From positions 1 to 36,721 of the forward strand of contig JAEXCS010000010.1 of assembly GCA_023402075.1 (NCBI GenBank): 36,721 nucleotides of DNA. Reading direction: 5' to 3'. The notes below the pieces were generated by a model that saw nothing but the letters and a program-made list of their open reading frames with translations, ran no database searches and was not told the DNA's origin. Position numbers and translations under genes: made by a program. Within the stretch, counting starts at the first letter, position 1. Each line of letters opens with the position of its first letter. Source of the stretch: Bacillota bacterium. GTDB taxonomy: Bacteria > Bacillota > Clostridia > Oscillospirales > Oscillospiraceae. Positions 8,826 to 17,460 of the stretch are shown here, in pieces.

Positions 8826-8925
8826 AAAAACTTCTCCAATCATTTGTGCGGCGGCAGCACATGCCTGCTCCGCGCACTTTTTGGGTTCAGACCAAGCTTG
8901 TCTTCCGCAACGGGGATTGGTCTTT

Positions 8926-8954
8926 ATCATATCGGGTGGCTGTTTTTCTGTCAA
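8926..8954 (-). promoter_or_regulatory. SigA-type promoter of the aminotransferase gene
   Basis: On the minus strand TTGACA (8949-8954) and TATGAT (8926-8931) are separated by 17 bases. The leader to the start codon at 8825 would be about 90 bases. Confidence 0.8.
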
Positions 8955-9117
8955 CGCTATTTGTTACAACCTTTCCGTAAGCTTTTTAGAATGATTTGTA
9001 AAAAATAAGCCGTTTTAAATATGTTGGGCTTATTAATTGAAAACACTGAAGGGTTGGGGGGTTAGTGCTCTATTGTGGTGAATTGCAGATAAAAAGTGGG
9101 CAGGAGGAGAGCGTTTT

Positions 9118-10221
9118 ATGGCAAACAAGAGACACAGCAATCTGCTTCGTATCCTGATTCCCGGCTTTGTATTCCAGTCCGTGGTCATCGGCGGCGGATA
9201 CGGAACCGGTGCGGAAATTCGGGAGTATTTTTTGTCCAGAGGGCTTGCGGGCGGTCTTTTGGGAATGACTGTTACGCTGGGAATCTGGTCTGTTCTTTGC
9301 GCGGTGACCTTTGAATTTTCCCGCACGTTCCGGACCTATGACTATAAGAGCATGATGACCAAGCTGCTGGGCAAAGCCAACTTTCTGTATGAAATCTGCT
9401 ATATTGTCATGCTTTTGATGGTTCTGGGCGTGGTTACGGCTACGGCGGGCAGTATGACTACAAGCCTGACGGGCGGTTCTAAATGGATAGGAGTTGCGCT
9501 TCTGTCCCTTGGCATTGTTGTGCTGGTCATCAAGGGAACCGCCGCGATTAAAAATGTGCTGACCTTCTGGTCCTATGTGCTGTACGCAGTGTATATCCTC
9601 TTCGTAATAATTGTGTTTACAAGGTTTGGAAGCAATCTGCCCGCGGCCTTTGCCGCGCGGAGTGCTGTCGGTTCCGACTGGATGATGGGCGGCGCAAAAT
9701 ATGCGTTTTACAATCTGGGCATGGTCCCTGCCCTGCTCTATACCGTCCGCCAGTGCCACAACCGCAAAGAGGCGGTCGTCTCCGGTTTACTGGCCGGTGT
9801 GATCGGCATTGTCCCCGCCGGAATGCTGCTGCTGACCATGGGCACAATGAGAAAAATCTGCATGGCTGCAGAGGTGCCGATTATCGCCGTATTTGAAGCG
9901 CTGGACATGAACTGGCTGTTTTGGCTGTTTGAAATTGTGCTGTTTGGCACCCTGATTGAAACCGGAACCGGCTTGATCAAGGCATTGGACGACCGGATTG
10001 AAAACTCCATTGCCGCCTCCGGAAAGCGCGTTTCCGGATGGGTGCGGCCCGCTGTTGCCATCGCCAGCGTGGTGCTGGGCATTCTTGTCTCCACCTTTGG
10101 GCTGGTGGATTTAATTGCAAAGGGCTATGGAACCATCAGTTGGGGTTTCTTCATCTTCTTTGTGGTTCCTATGATGACCCTTGGCGTTTGCAAAATTGTA
10201 AGGCACGGTAGGAGATATTGA
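9118..10221 (+). CDS. YkvI-family membrane transporter
   Basis: The 367-residue product is almost entirely hydrophobic, with about ten predicted membrane segments. It opens with ILIPGFVFQSVVIGGGYGTG, the hallmark start of the YkvI family (COG3949, APC-type fold), where the glycine-rich break in the first helix is expected to bind ligand or ion. The role of the family is poorly defined; related proteins carry amino acids. The ATG is preceded by AGGAGGAG. It diverges from the class III aminotransferase across a 292-base gap, so shared control and a shared amino-acid substrate are plausible. It ends before a large bidirectional terminator hairpin. Confidence 0.85.
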   Translation: MANKRHSNLLRILIPGFVFQSVVIGGGYGTGAEIREYFLSRGLAGGLLGMTVTLGIWSVLCAVTFEFSRTFRTYDYKSMMTKLLGKANFLYEICYIVMLLMVLGVVTATAGSMTTSLTGGSKWIGVALLSLGIVVLVIKGTAAIKNVLTFWSYVLYAVYILFVIIVFTRFGSNLPAAFAARSAVGSDWMMGGAKYAFYNLGMVPALLYTVRQCHNRKEAVVSGLLAGVIGIVPAGMLLLTMGTMRKICMAAEVPIIAVFEALDMNWLFWLFEIVLFGTLIETGTGLIKALDDRIENSIAASGKRVSGWVRPAVAIASVVLGILVSTFGLVDLIAKGYGTISWGFFIFFVVPMMTLGVCKIVRHGRRY

Positions 10222-10266
10222 TTTTTTAAAGTCTTTTGTAGAGTAAGGCTGCGGAATTGTATGCGT

Positions 10267-10318
10267 TTTACCAAAACAAGCGGCCCGGCCAAATGGTCGG
10301 GCCGCTTGTTTTGGTAAA
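10267..10318. terminator. Long hairpin terminator between converging genes
   Basis: A 24-bp stem (10267-10290 with 10295-10318, one G-T wobble) with loop AAAT separates the converging YkvI and YitT genes. The outer stem is A/T-rich on both sides, so it can end transcription in both directions. Confidence 0.85.
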
Positions 10319-10347
10319 TAATACGCCAAATTGGAAACGCGGTATGA

Positions 10348-11220
10348 TTATGAGATGACTTCTGAGAAGTTGCGAAAGCCAAGACCAAATACCTGATTTG
10401 TTTCTGTGACCATGACAAAGGCGTTTTCATCGGCCGCTTCAATAATCTTTTTCAAATCTGAAAATTCCGACTTTCGCACCGTACAAATCACTACGTTTGT
10501 ATCATCTCCGGAGTAGGCGCCTTTGCCGGAGATAATTGTTGCGCTGCGTTCTATATTCAGAATGATTTGTGTGCAAATTTCCTGTGGATGCTGCGTAACG
10601 ATCATCACCTTGCAGCTTGCGCTGGTGAGGTAAAGAATCATGTCGATGACCTTTGTTTCCGCATACAGGCAGATCAAGCCCAAAAGGGCGGCATCAATAT
10701 CGTGGAACACAAGCACGGAACTGCTTAAAATAATGCCGTCAATCATCATCAGAAAGCGCCCGATGGAAATGTGCGGCCATTTTTTTCGCAGGAGGTAACC
10801 GGCAATATCGCTGCCGCCCGTGGTAGAGCCGGCCAGAAAAATCAGCGCCATACCTACCCCGATCACAATACCGCCGTACAGGCTGGAGATTAGCCGGTCA
10901 CCGCCGTACAGTGGAAAATAGGGCGCAACGATCAGGTCGATAAATACGGAACAGATGATACAGGTAATTCCTGTGCGAATGGCAAAGCGGTGGCTCAGGA
11001 AAAACCACGCCAGAAGCAGCAGCGGAATATTAACCATTAACGTCAGCCCACCCACTGGGAGATTGGTCAGATAGCTGAACATCAAAGCGATGCCAACGGC
11101 GCCTCCCGGAGCGATGTTGGCGGGAGAAATCAGGCATTGAGTGCCGATGCTGTAAATGATTGCCCCTGCGATCAATGTGGCGGTGCTTTTAATACAACCG
11201 CGTAGGCGTTGCTTATCCAT
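10348..11220 (-). CDS. YitT-family membrane protein (DUF161 plus DUF2179)
   Basis: The 290-residue product has five or six membrane segments in the first 190 residues. It contains the family signature IAPGGAVGIA near residue 40 and SGSTTGGSD-type glycine-rich residues (LAGSTTGGSDI), followed by a cytoplasmic C-terminal domain of about 90 residues matching DUF2179. The transport role of the family is unproven. The start at 11220 was chosen over 11268 because AAGGAG lies 6-7 bases upstream. It starts 48 bases after the sigma-54 activator stop and reads in the same direction, so it is probably the last gene of the alanine-dehydrogenase group, although its link to that pathway is only positional. 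Confidence 0.9.
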   Translation of the reverse strand: MDKQRLRGCIKSTATLIAGAIIYSIGTQCLISPANIAPGGAVGIALMFSYLTNLPVGGLTLMVNIPLLLLAWFFLSHRFAIRTGITCIICSVFIDLIVAPYFPLYGGDRLISSLYGGIVIGVGMALIFLAGSTTGGSDIAGYLLRKKWPHISIGRFLMMIDGIILSSSVLVFHDIDAALLGLICLYAETKVIDMILYLTSASCKVMIVTQHPQEICTQIILNIERSATIISGKGAYSGDDTNVVICTVRKSEFSDLKKIIEAADENAFVMVTETNQVFGLGFRNFSEVIS

Positions 11221-11268
11221 AAAAAACTCCTTTTGATACGGACAGCCCGGAAGGGAAGACAAGCCCAT

Positions 11269-12690
11269 TCAATCCAGCAGCAGGCAGGAATCCAGACCGT
11301 AATGCTTTACTTTGCGCTGCAAGGTCTGTCTGGGAATGTCCAATCGTTTGGCAGCTTTGGTCAGATTTCCGCCCGACTGGCTGAGCGCCTCGGCAATGAT
11401 CCTGCGTTCGTAGGTTTCCATTGCTGTGCGAAGGGGCGCTTCCGTTGGTTCGGGTGAACTGAAACCGGCTTCCTGAGGGAGCAGCTTTTCAAATTTTGCG
11501 TCAATGTCGGAATACTCCAAAATATGTTGATCTGCGCCCACGAGACTCATGCCGTAAACAATAATCTGCTCCAACTCACGAATGTTTCCGGGCCAGGAAT
11601 AGCACTGCAGCTTGTCAATCAGCTCGCTGGAAACGAATTCAATCTTCTTGTGAAACGTAAAATTGTGTTTTTGAATGTAAAGTTTTACAAAGGCGGGAAT
11701 ATCCTCCAGACGTTCCCGCAAGGGCGGAATTGCAATGGACATCATGCTAAGCCGGTAATAGATGTCGCTGCGCAGCCGCTTGTTTGCAATGGCCTCCATC
11801 GGGTCTTCGTTTAAGGCTGTGATAAAGCGAAGATCCACCGAAATTTCAGCACGAGAGCCCAACCGGCAAAAACGGTTTTCCTGAACGACGCGAAGCAGCT
11901 TGGATTGCAGCGCGATTGGCATGGAGTTGATTTCATCCAGAAACAGCGTGCCGCCGTCGGCCATTTCGAAAAGGCCCGGGTTGTCAACGGCTCCCGTATA
12001 GGCGCCTCTGACAGTGCCAAATAACATGCTTTCAAGCAGCGTTTCCGGAATTGCGGCACAGTTCTGCGCAAGAAAGGGGCGGTCCCTTCGACTGCTTGCG
12101 CTATGAATTGCCTGCGCAAACACTTCTTTTCCGGTTCCGGTTTCACCGGATAGCATAACGGGCAGGCTGCATGCGGCCACAACATCAATGTAATCACGAG
12201 CCGCCACCATGGCCTTGTTCACAGCAATAATGCTGTCCTTTGTAAACCGAAGGCTGTCCCTCCACTCTGCGCACGCAAGCGGTGCTTGCGCAGTGTCCAT
12301 GGCAATTTGCAGGGCGTTGGACAAAATTCCCTCCGGCTGTACCTCGCTGGACAGGTCAATAGCCCCCACAATACGGTTCCCACTCTTGATCGGAATGGAC
12401 AAAGAGGTAATGCGAATCCCCTTGCGCCCGGCCGGCTTAAGGTATTGATTTTTGACGTAGGCAGGCACGCCCTCCTGCATGGCTTTAAGGGTGGTGCTGT
12501 TGTTTGGTGACAAGTTCTCATACACATCATAGAAATTTTTCCCCACAGGCGCCTCGCCGGAGCTATGAATGGATAGCTTGTCGTTCAGCTTGGCAGAAAA
12601 TAAAATTTCCCCATGCAGATTGATGATAGTAATGCCGTCAATATAGCCTTTGCCGCTGAAAAGCTTTTGCAATGCGTTCAAAACGTCCAT
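11269..12690 (-). CDS. Sigma-54-dependent transcriptional activator
   Basis: The 473-residue product has an N-terminal PAS-like sensor (about 10-115), a central AAA+ sigma-54 interaction domain and a C-terminal Fis-type helix-turn-helix. Walker A is GETGTGKE (182-189). The loop that touches sigma-54 reads GAYTGA (229-234), a permitted form of GAFTGA, and Walker B is LFLDEI (249-254). The DNA-binding helix (about 438-465) has GGNLTKAAKRLDIPRQTLQR. It should therefore bind an upstream inverted repeat and open a -24/-12 promoter, such as the one at 15499. Of three close ATG codons, 12690 has the best spacing to GGGGAGG. It lies 90 bases after the GltS-type gene in the same direction. Confidence 0.93.
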   Translation of the reverse strand: MDVLNALQKLFSGKGYIDGITIINLHGEILFSAKLNDKLSIHSSGEAPVGKNFYDVYENLSPNNSTTLKAMQEGVPAYVKNQYLKPAGRKGIRITSLSIPIKSGNRIVGAIDLSSEVQPEGILSNALQIAMDTAQAPLACAEWRDSLRFTKDSIIAVNKAMVAARDYIDVVAACSLPVMLSGETGTGKEVFAQAIHSASSRRDRPFLAQNCAAIPETLLESMLFGTVRGAYTGAVDNPGLFEMADGGTLFLDEINSMPIALQSKLLRVVQENRFCRLGSRAEISVDLRFITALNEDPMEAIANKRLRSDIYYRLSMMSIAIPPLRERLEDIPAFVKLYIQKHNFTFHKKIEFVSSELIDKLQCYSWPGNIRELEQIIVYGMSLVGADQHILEYSDIDAKFEKLLPQEAGFSSPEPTEAPLRTAMETYERRIIAEALSQSGGNLTKAAKRLDIPRQTLQRKVKHYGLDSCLLLD

Positions 12691-12780
12691 CATGCCGCCT
12701 CCCCAATAGTTCACAAATCTACTATACTATGAAGCTTGGCAAATGGAAAGATTCGAATCGCAAAATCGGTCGAAAAGCGA

Positions 12781-14160
12781 CTAGGCGGCCTGGTCTTCCC
12801 CTTCGGCGGGACGGTCCAGCGGAAGCTTCAGCCACCACCAGCGGCAGATCAGGTTGAGTACGATGCAGGCAACGGTCACCAGCGTGTACAGCCCCACAAA
12901 GAGCCAATGCTGTCCGCCCAGCAGCATCGCAGGACCCATGCCCCATGCAAACATTTCGATGGGCGTGGTCAGCGGTCCGGCCAAAGCGGTGTCGTTGAGG
13001 GTTTTAGAGCGATTTTCAGGATCTACGATCCGCAGCAGGATAAAGCCTATGGCAAAGACGCCCGTGGAATATCCGAAGACAAAGATAGAGCGTTCAAACC
13101 AGCTGCCGCGATTCATAGCTGGCCCAAAGAACATTAAGGTGACAAACACGATGGCCATTCCAAACAGCAGAAGCATCGCCAGCGGAATCGCATACTTAAC
13201 GATTACTTCAATTTTAATGGAGGCAATTCCAAAAAACACAAGGTAATCCGTTGCAGAACCGGAGATGCGGCTGATGGTGTCCGGATCAATATAATTGTTG
13301 ACTCCGGTCGCCTTAAAGATCAGGAACATTACGAAGGCGGCTAGAAATGCAAGCAGATAGGTGGGCAAGTCCAGAGCATGGTTGCTGGCCTCATAAATAT
13401 AACGATAGAGCAAAACGCCAATGCCGGAGCAGACAAGCAGAATAGCCAGATGCCATGCAATCGGATCAAGGACAATGGAGGAGACGGTTTCGGTTCCGAT
13501 CGGCTTGCGGTTTTCCTTGGAGACAAGCCCGGTTTTCAAATCACCGGAGATATAATTGAAGTCTTTGATATATTTTGTCCAGCCGCGCTTGGTGCCCACC
13601 TTGATAAAAGCCAGACCACCGAAAATACCGGAAAGAATGCCGACGGTAGCGCAGGTCATTCCGATATCCTTTGCGTCGGCAAAGCCCAGATTTGCCATGG
13701 CGGAGCCAACAGCGGCGGCGGTGCCGTGCCCCCCGGAAAAGCCGGAAGCAAGCAGCAGGCCAAATCCATAATTGATATTCGGAAAGAGATTGGAGATCAC
13801 AACGATGGAGAAAAGAACCGGCAGGCTGAACTGGATGGCCTGCGCCAGCACTTTATAGGAAAAGTAGGAGCCGATGCGGCCAATCTCCGATTTAATGTTC
13901 GTTTTGTCCACGGAAAAGCCGCCGATTCCAACGGCAGAAAAGATCAGAATAATCAAAAGACCCGGATAAGAGCTGATGGATTCGGAAAAGAACAACACGT
14001 TGAAGCCCTGAGTCCCCAAAATCAACGCGAGAAACCCGGCCAGCATGCTGGCGGGAATGAAGAAATTCTGGACAAACCTTACCTTGGCACGAATAAACTG
14101 CCCGACCATAATAAATGCGGAGGCCAAAGCGAAATCAAGCAAAAAATCGGTAGCAGACAT
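12781..14160 (-). CDS. GltS-type sodium/glutamate symporter family protein
   Basis: The 459-residue membrane protein has about eleven to twelve hydrophobic segments. Near residue 140 it has the GltS signature SGGHGTAAAVG, a re-entrant glycine-rich loop, with a second weaker copy-like region in the C-terminal half as in the ESS family. It is longer than E. coli GltS (about 400). GltS carriers import glutamate with sodium. Here the neighbour is an alanine dehydrogenase relative, so a different amino or keto acid is possible. The start at 14160 was preferred over 14181 because the protein then begins MSATDFLLDFA and GAGAAAGGCGG lies before it. It is the second gene downstream of the sigma-54 promoter at 15499. 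Confidence 0.85.
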   Translation of the reverse strand: MSATDFLLDFALASAFIMVGQFIRAKVRFVQNFFIPASMLAGFLALILGTQGFNVLFFSESISSYPGLLIILIFSAVGIGGFSVDKTNIKSEIGRIGSYFSYKVLAQAIQFSLPVLFSIVVISNLFPNINYGFGLLLASGFSGGHGTAAAVGSAMANLGFADAKDIGMTCATVGILSGIFGGLAFIKVGTKRGWTKYIKDFNYISGDLKTGLVSKENRKPIGTETVSSIVLDPIAWHLAILLVCSGIGVLLYRYIYEASNHALDLPTYLLAFLAAFVMFLIFKATGVNNYIDPDTISRISGSATDYLVFFGIASIKIEVIVKYAIPLAMLLLFGMAIVFVTLMFFGPAMNRGSWFERSIFVFGYSTGVFAIGFILLRIVDPENRSKTLNDTALAGPLTTPIEMFAWGMGPAMLLGGQHWLFVGLYTLVTVACIVLNLICRWWWLKLPLDRPAEGEDQAA

Positions 14161-14272
14161 AGGGAACCGCCTTTCTCTCAATACTGAATTTTCCGGTTTT
14201 TAGACTTCGGTTTACCGCAGGGGGATTGATGTGCCAAAACATACAAGGAGAAGGAGGGGACCGTGGATCAAC

Positions 14273-15442
14273 TTATTGGAACTCCTCGTAGTAGTCATCG
14301 GAGCGGGTGGCGGTGGCAGGAGGAGCAATGTCCAACGGGCGGTCTTTAATCTTCAGAATGGTTTCCGGGCGAACCCATTTACGCTTTTGAATCCCGCTGG
14401 TTTCCTCGTGGGTGAGATAGCCCTTGTAAGCAGTCAGGCTGCGGCGAAGAAAGCCGTCCCTTACACAAGCAGTCTCAACGCCCTGGTTCATGATGCTGCG
14501 AAAGTGGGGCAAGACGGAGGCGGCGTATGCAATGGAAGTGGATTGGGCAATGGCGCCCGGAATGTTGCTCACGCAGTAGTGCACCACGCCTTCTTCTATG
14601 TAGCGGGGATTTTCATGGGTAGTCTCATGGAAGGTTTCAATTGCGCCGTAATCATTGCTGATGTCCACAATAACGGATCCCTTTTCCATGGAGCGGACCA
14701 TTTCCCGGTCAATCATGAATTCGGTGGCGTTTTTGGGCCATTTGACGCAATTATAAACCACGTCAACGCTTGGCAGCAGCTTGGCAATATTATACCGGTT
14801 CGAAATCTGAGTAAATACGCGCTGCTGGAATTGTGTGGCAGTGGAGCGCAGGGTACCGATATTAATGTCCATCACAGTCACTCTGGCACCCAGACTGCAC
14901 AGCACTGAGGTAACAGCCTGTCCGACGGTGCCGCCGCCCAAAACCAAAGCATGGACACCGGGAGCGCCGCCCAGACCGTTGACAAACTTTCCTTTTCCTC
15001 CGTGAATCGACTGCAGTGATTCCAGCCCCATCAGCGCCCCCTGCTTTCCCGCTGCCTCACAGTTTGGAGAGCCGTACCGGTGGGAGTCCTCTGCGGTAAA
15101 AGCAATACATTTGCTGTCCAGAAGTGCCTGCACTTCCTCCGGATGCGCCGCCGGATGGATACAGGTGAATACAATTTGATTTTCACGCAGCAGTCCGTAT
15201 TCGCAAGATTCAAGTTCCTTAACCTTGGCTACAAAATCACATTGGGAATAAATCTCCTGCATCGTGTCAACCAGCGTGGCGCCCTCTGCGGAATAGGCCT
15301 CATCTGAAAATCCGGCGTTGGCACCGGCGCCCCTCTGCACGAACGCTTCATGCCCATCGTTTGCCAGCGAGCTGATTTCGGCGGGTGTGGCAATCACGCG
15401 GAACTCTCCATCTTTAATGTCCTTTAAAATACCGAATTTCAT
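14273..15442 (-). CDS. Alanine dehydrogenase family oxidoreductase, divergent
   Basis: The 389-residue product matches the alanine dehydrogenase / transhydrogenase fold. It keeps the catalytic residues at the usual positions: Arg15, Lys75 in VAKVKE and His96 in FTCIHPAAH. It has a Rossmann nucleotide site VLGGGTVGQA (167-176) ending at the acidic MDIN (191-194, Asp192 favours NAD), and the Asp of VDISNDYG. Alanine dehydrogenase interconverts alanine and pyruvate plus ammonia with NAD. Segments between 118-150 and around the normal GAKAP loop (here KWPKNATEF) differ from standard enzymes, and the C-terminal tail is longer, so another small 2-amino acid may be the substrate. AAAGGAG precedes the ATG. 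It is the first gene behind the sigma-54 promoter. Confidence 0.85.
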   Translation of the reverse strand: MKFGILKDIKDGEFRVIATPAEISSLANDGHEAFVQRGAGANAGFSDEAYSAEGATLVDTMQEIYSQCDFVAKVKELESCEYGLLRENQIVFTCIHPAAHPEEVQALLDSKCIAFTAEDSHRYGSPNCEAAGKQGALMGLESLQSIHGGKGKFVNGLGGAPGVHALVLGGGTVGQAVTSVLCSLGARVTVMDINIGTLRSTATQFQQRVFTQISNRYNIAKLLPSVDVVYNCVKWPKNATEFMIDREMVRSMEKGSVIVDISNDYGAIETFHETTHENPRYIEEGVVHYCVSNIPGAIAQSTSIAYAASVLPHFRSIMNQGVETACVRDGFLRRSLTAYKGYLTHEETSGIQKRKWVRPETILKIKDRPLDIAPPATATRSDDYYEEFQ

Positions 15443-15498
15443 AAAATAACTCCTTTGGCAGTTTTATTCAGGCGTTTTGCCTGCGTAAATTAGAAAAA

Positions 15499-15513
15499 GC
15501 AAAGTATATGCCA
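15499..15513 (-). promoter_or_regulatory. Sigma-54 (-24/-12) promoter
   Basis: On the minus strand the element TGGCATATACTTTGC matches the TGGCAC-N5-TTGC consensus at all but one position. GG and GC are ten bases apart, as required. It lies 57 bases before the alanine-dehydrogenase start. The activator is encoded two genes downstream at 12690. Confidence 0.85.
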
Positions 15514-15519
15514 AAGCAA

Positions 15520-15540
15520 ACACAACAAATAATTTTGTGT
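15520..15540. promoter_or_regulatory. Inverted repeat next to the -24 element
   Basis: ACACAA (15520-15525) and TTGTGT (15535-15540) form a dyad with a 9-base centre, seven bases upstream of the -24 box. TTGTGT occurs again at 15546-15551. It could be an auxiliary regulator or IHF/HU-like site. Confidence 0.4.
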
Positions 15541-15594
15541 AATATTTGTGTTTTTTGCGTACTTTTTGTTTATTCTGCACTGGTTTTTTAGTAA

Positions 15595-15620
15595 TTTAAT
15601 GCAAACGTATTTGCATTAAA
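15595..15620. promoter_or_regulatory. Probable upstream activator sequence, perfect inverted repeat
   Basis: TTTAATGCAAA (15595-15605) and its exact inverse (15610-15620) flank CGTA. The centre is about 95 bases upstream of the -24 box, the usual distance for a sigma-54 activator site. The activator encoded at 11269-12690 is the obvious candidate to bind it. Confidence 0.7.
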
Positions 15621-15783
15621 AAATAAAGCTGCCCATAAATGATAAAAAACGACCATTTTCGAGCACTGTCAAAAACGATGCGCACGCAAACCCATTTTGG
15701 AGGAACGTGGGAACAACAGGGGCGGCGAATGCAGACCAAAAGCGGCAAACGCACACACCCGCTTGCGGGTTTCCGGACAGATT

Positions 15784-15817
15784 AAGGCGCTCAAGCTGTA
15801 TAGCTTGAGCGCCTTTT
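15784..15817. terminator. Terminator-type hairpin 3' of the YhcH gene
   Basis: A perfect 14-bp stem (15784-15797 with 15802-15815) with loop GTAT lies 25 bases past the YhcH stop. The T run is better on the plus strand (TTTT) than on the minus strand, yet only the leftward YhcH gene is known to approach it. Confidence 0.7.
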
Positions 15818-15842
15818 ACGTAAAATGAAAGCTGGTTGCGCC

Positions 15843-16292
15843 TCAGTCCTTACGAACCTTCACGACGCACTTGCGAACCGTCTCCGGCGCGCCCGCCGCT
15901 ATGCAGGGGGCGTGCGCGTCCTGCGGCCACAAAACTAAAACCCGGCTGCCGCTGAGGGTCAGCGGCTCCATGGGGCCGTGGTAAAACCAGATGTCCCGCG
16001 TCTGGTCACCGGAAAGCTCTTCCTGCATGGCGGATAGCGGGGCCACCCCCACCAGTTCTTTTCCGCGCAGAAGACACTGCACATCAATATATTTCCGATG
16101 GGCCTCCGGCGTGTCGTTGACAAGCCGTGTTTCATAGGTGCTCAGGTCGGCAAACACGTCCGTCCCGTCCAGTTCAATGCGTCCGTCGGGGAGGGAAGAA
16201 AAATCCGTCTCCGCAAGAAAGCGGAAAGCTCGCTCCAGCCGGGGGGACAGGAAAGAATATTTCAGAAGGTGTTCTGTTGTGTCGTAAAGCAT
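15843..16292 (-). CDS. YhcH/YjgK/YiaL family protein (NanQ/EbgC-like)
   Basis: The 149-residue product is a single cupin-like domain of the DUF386 family. The conserved blocks are FADLSTYETR, HRKYIDVQCLLRGKE (with the metal-site His and Asp) and VLWPQDAHAPCIA near the C-terminus. Characterised members act as anomerases of sialic acid (NanQ) or accompany sugar catabolism. GGAG precedes the ATG by 10 bases. It diverges from the IclR regulator that heads the TRAP-transporter operon, which suggests it helps process the same sugar or sugar acid. The N-terminus is typical in length; no signal peptide is seen. Confidence 0.92.
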   Translation of the reverse strand: MLYDTTEHLLKYSFLSPRLERAFRFLAETDFSSLPDGRIELDGTDVFADLSTYETRLVNDTPEAHRKYIDVQCLLRGKELVGVAPLSAMQEELSGDQTRDIWFYHGPMEPLTLSGSRVLVLWPQDAHAPCIAAGAPETVRKCVVKVRKD

Positions 16293-16533
16293 AGAAAACC
16301 GTCTCCTTTAACCGCCGGGGGCGGCGTGATAAACCGGGCAAAAGTATGCCCTTTTTTCTGAAATTGTACACGAGGGGACGCGCTTTGTAAATGGACAGAC
16401 AGCACGCATCGCCGGGGGAAAAGGCTTTTTACACAAAAAAATAAAAAATTGTTCATCATTCAGAAACGGAAGATTAAATTTAGCGTGACGTAAACGTGTA
16501 ACTATAAAAAAATCACAGTTTTTTTAAAATCGC

Positions 16534-16562
16534 TTGCGAATTTTTTTCCGTTTTTATATAAT
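16534..16562 (+). promoter_or_regulatory. SigA-type promoter of the iclR/TRAP operon
   Basis: TTGCGA (16534-16539) and TATAAT (16557-16562) are 17 bases apart within A/T-rich DNA, about 30 bases before the IclR start. Confidence 0.75.
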
Positions 16563-16591
16563 TATATCACAATAAAGAAAGGTGTTCTGTA

Positions 16592-17389
16592 ATGATGAAC
16601 GATAGAGACGAGATTGAAATGAACTGGGGACAGGACCCCAAGGTCAAATCTCTGGCAAAGGCACTTCGCATTTTGGAATGTTTTTCTGTGGACACGCCGG
16701 AGTTGGGTGTGACAGAGCTGGCGGAAATGAACCACATTACCAAAAGCAATGCGCACAACATTCTGACAACCTTTCAGCAAGGCGGCTATGTTGTAAAACA
16801 GCCCAATGGAAAATATGCGCTGGGGCTGCAATTGCTGGAATTTTCCTACATTATTAACCAGCATCTGGGATATCCCCGGGCTGTGTATGACCTGCTGACG
16901 GACTTGGCGAACAAAACCGGCGAAATTGTTTACTTTGGCCTTCCTCACGGAACGGACGTCCTTTATCTCTATGTGGCCCACCCCATCGCACGGATGCAGG
17001 AACTACCCTACCGCGATATGCTGGGAGAACACGCGCCGCTGTATTGCACGGGCATTGGCAAGGCGATCCTATCGGCCATGCCGGAGGAAGAGTGGGAAGG
17101 GCACATCACCCCGGTTCGCACGCCCTTTACCGACGCCACGGTGATCGACCATGATCAGATTATCGAAGAGCTGTGGCGCACCAGACGGCGGGGCTATGCC
17201 ATCGACAACTGCGGGCGGGAGCTTAATGTCCGCTGCGTCGGCGCGCCGGTATTCAGCGGAACAGGGCGACTGGTGGCCGGCATCAGCACCTCGGGGCCGG
17301 CCAGCGCCATGACCGATGAAAAGCTGCTGCATTGCTCCAAGCTGGTGATTGACACTGCCCGGCGTATGCGCGAGCGCATCTATCACTAA
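16592..17389 (+). CDS. IclR-family transcriptional regulator
   Basis: The 265-residue product has an N-terminal winged helix-turn-helix (about 15-80: SLAKALRILECF, VTELAEMNHITKSNAHNIL, then the wing around NGKYALG). An IclR effector-binding domain follows (about 95-260), with GIGKAILSAM and the final GRLVAGISTSGPASAM block. Members sense small acids or sugars and usually control adjacent catabolic genes. Two ATG codons occur in tandem (16592, 16595) after AAAGG; the first is used here. It lies 71 bases before the TRAP receptor gene without an obvious strong terminator, so it is probably part of the same transcript and controls this locus. Confidence 0.94.
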   Translation: MMNDRDEIEMNWGQDPKVKSLAKALRILECFSVDTPELGVTELAEMNHITKSNAHNILTTFQQGGYVVKQPNGKYALGLQLLEFSYIINQHLGYPRAVYDLLTDLANKTGEIVYFGLPHGTDVLYLYVAHPIARMQELPYRDMLGEHAPLYCTGIGKAILSAMPEEEWEGHITPVRTPFTDATVIDHDQIIEELWRTRRRGYAIDNCGRELNVRCVGAPVFSGTGRLVAGISTSGPASAMTDEKLLHCSKLVIDTARRMRERIYH

Positions 17390-17460
17390 ATCTGTGCCCC
17401 AACGCCGGAAGGCGTGAAAATTATCAAACCGCACAAATTTTAATTTAGGAGGATATTTTG

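Larger units (their letters stand above)
15443..15842. other. Regulatory gap of 400 bases
   Basis: No gene was found here. From left to right it holds the leader of the alanine-dehydrogenase gene, a sigma-54 promoter, two inverted repeats, an unremarkable stretch (15621-15783) and a terminator hairpin. Confidence 0.7.

Noticed and set aside
15700..15783. Possible small gene after GGAGG in the regulatory gap
   Set aside because: No start codon at proper spacing gives a frame with protein-like composition.
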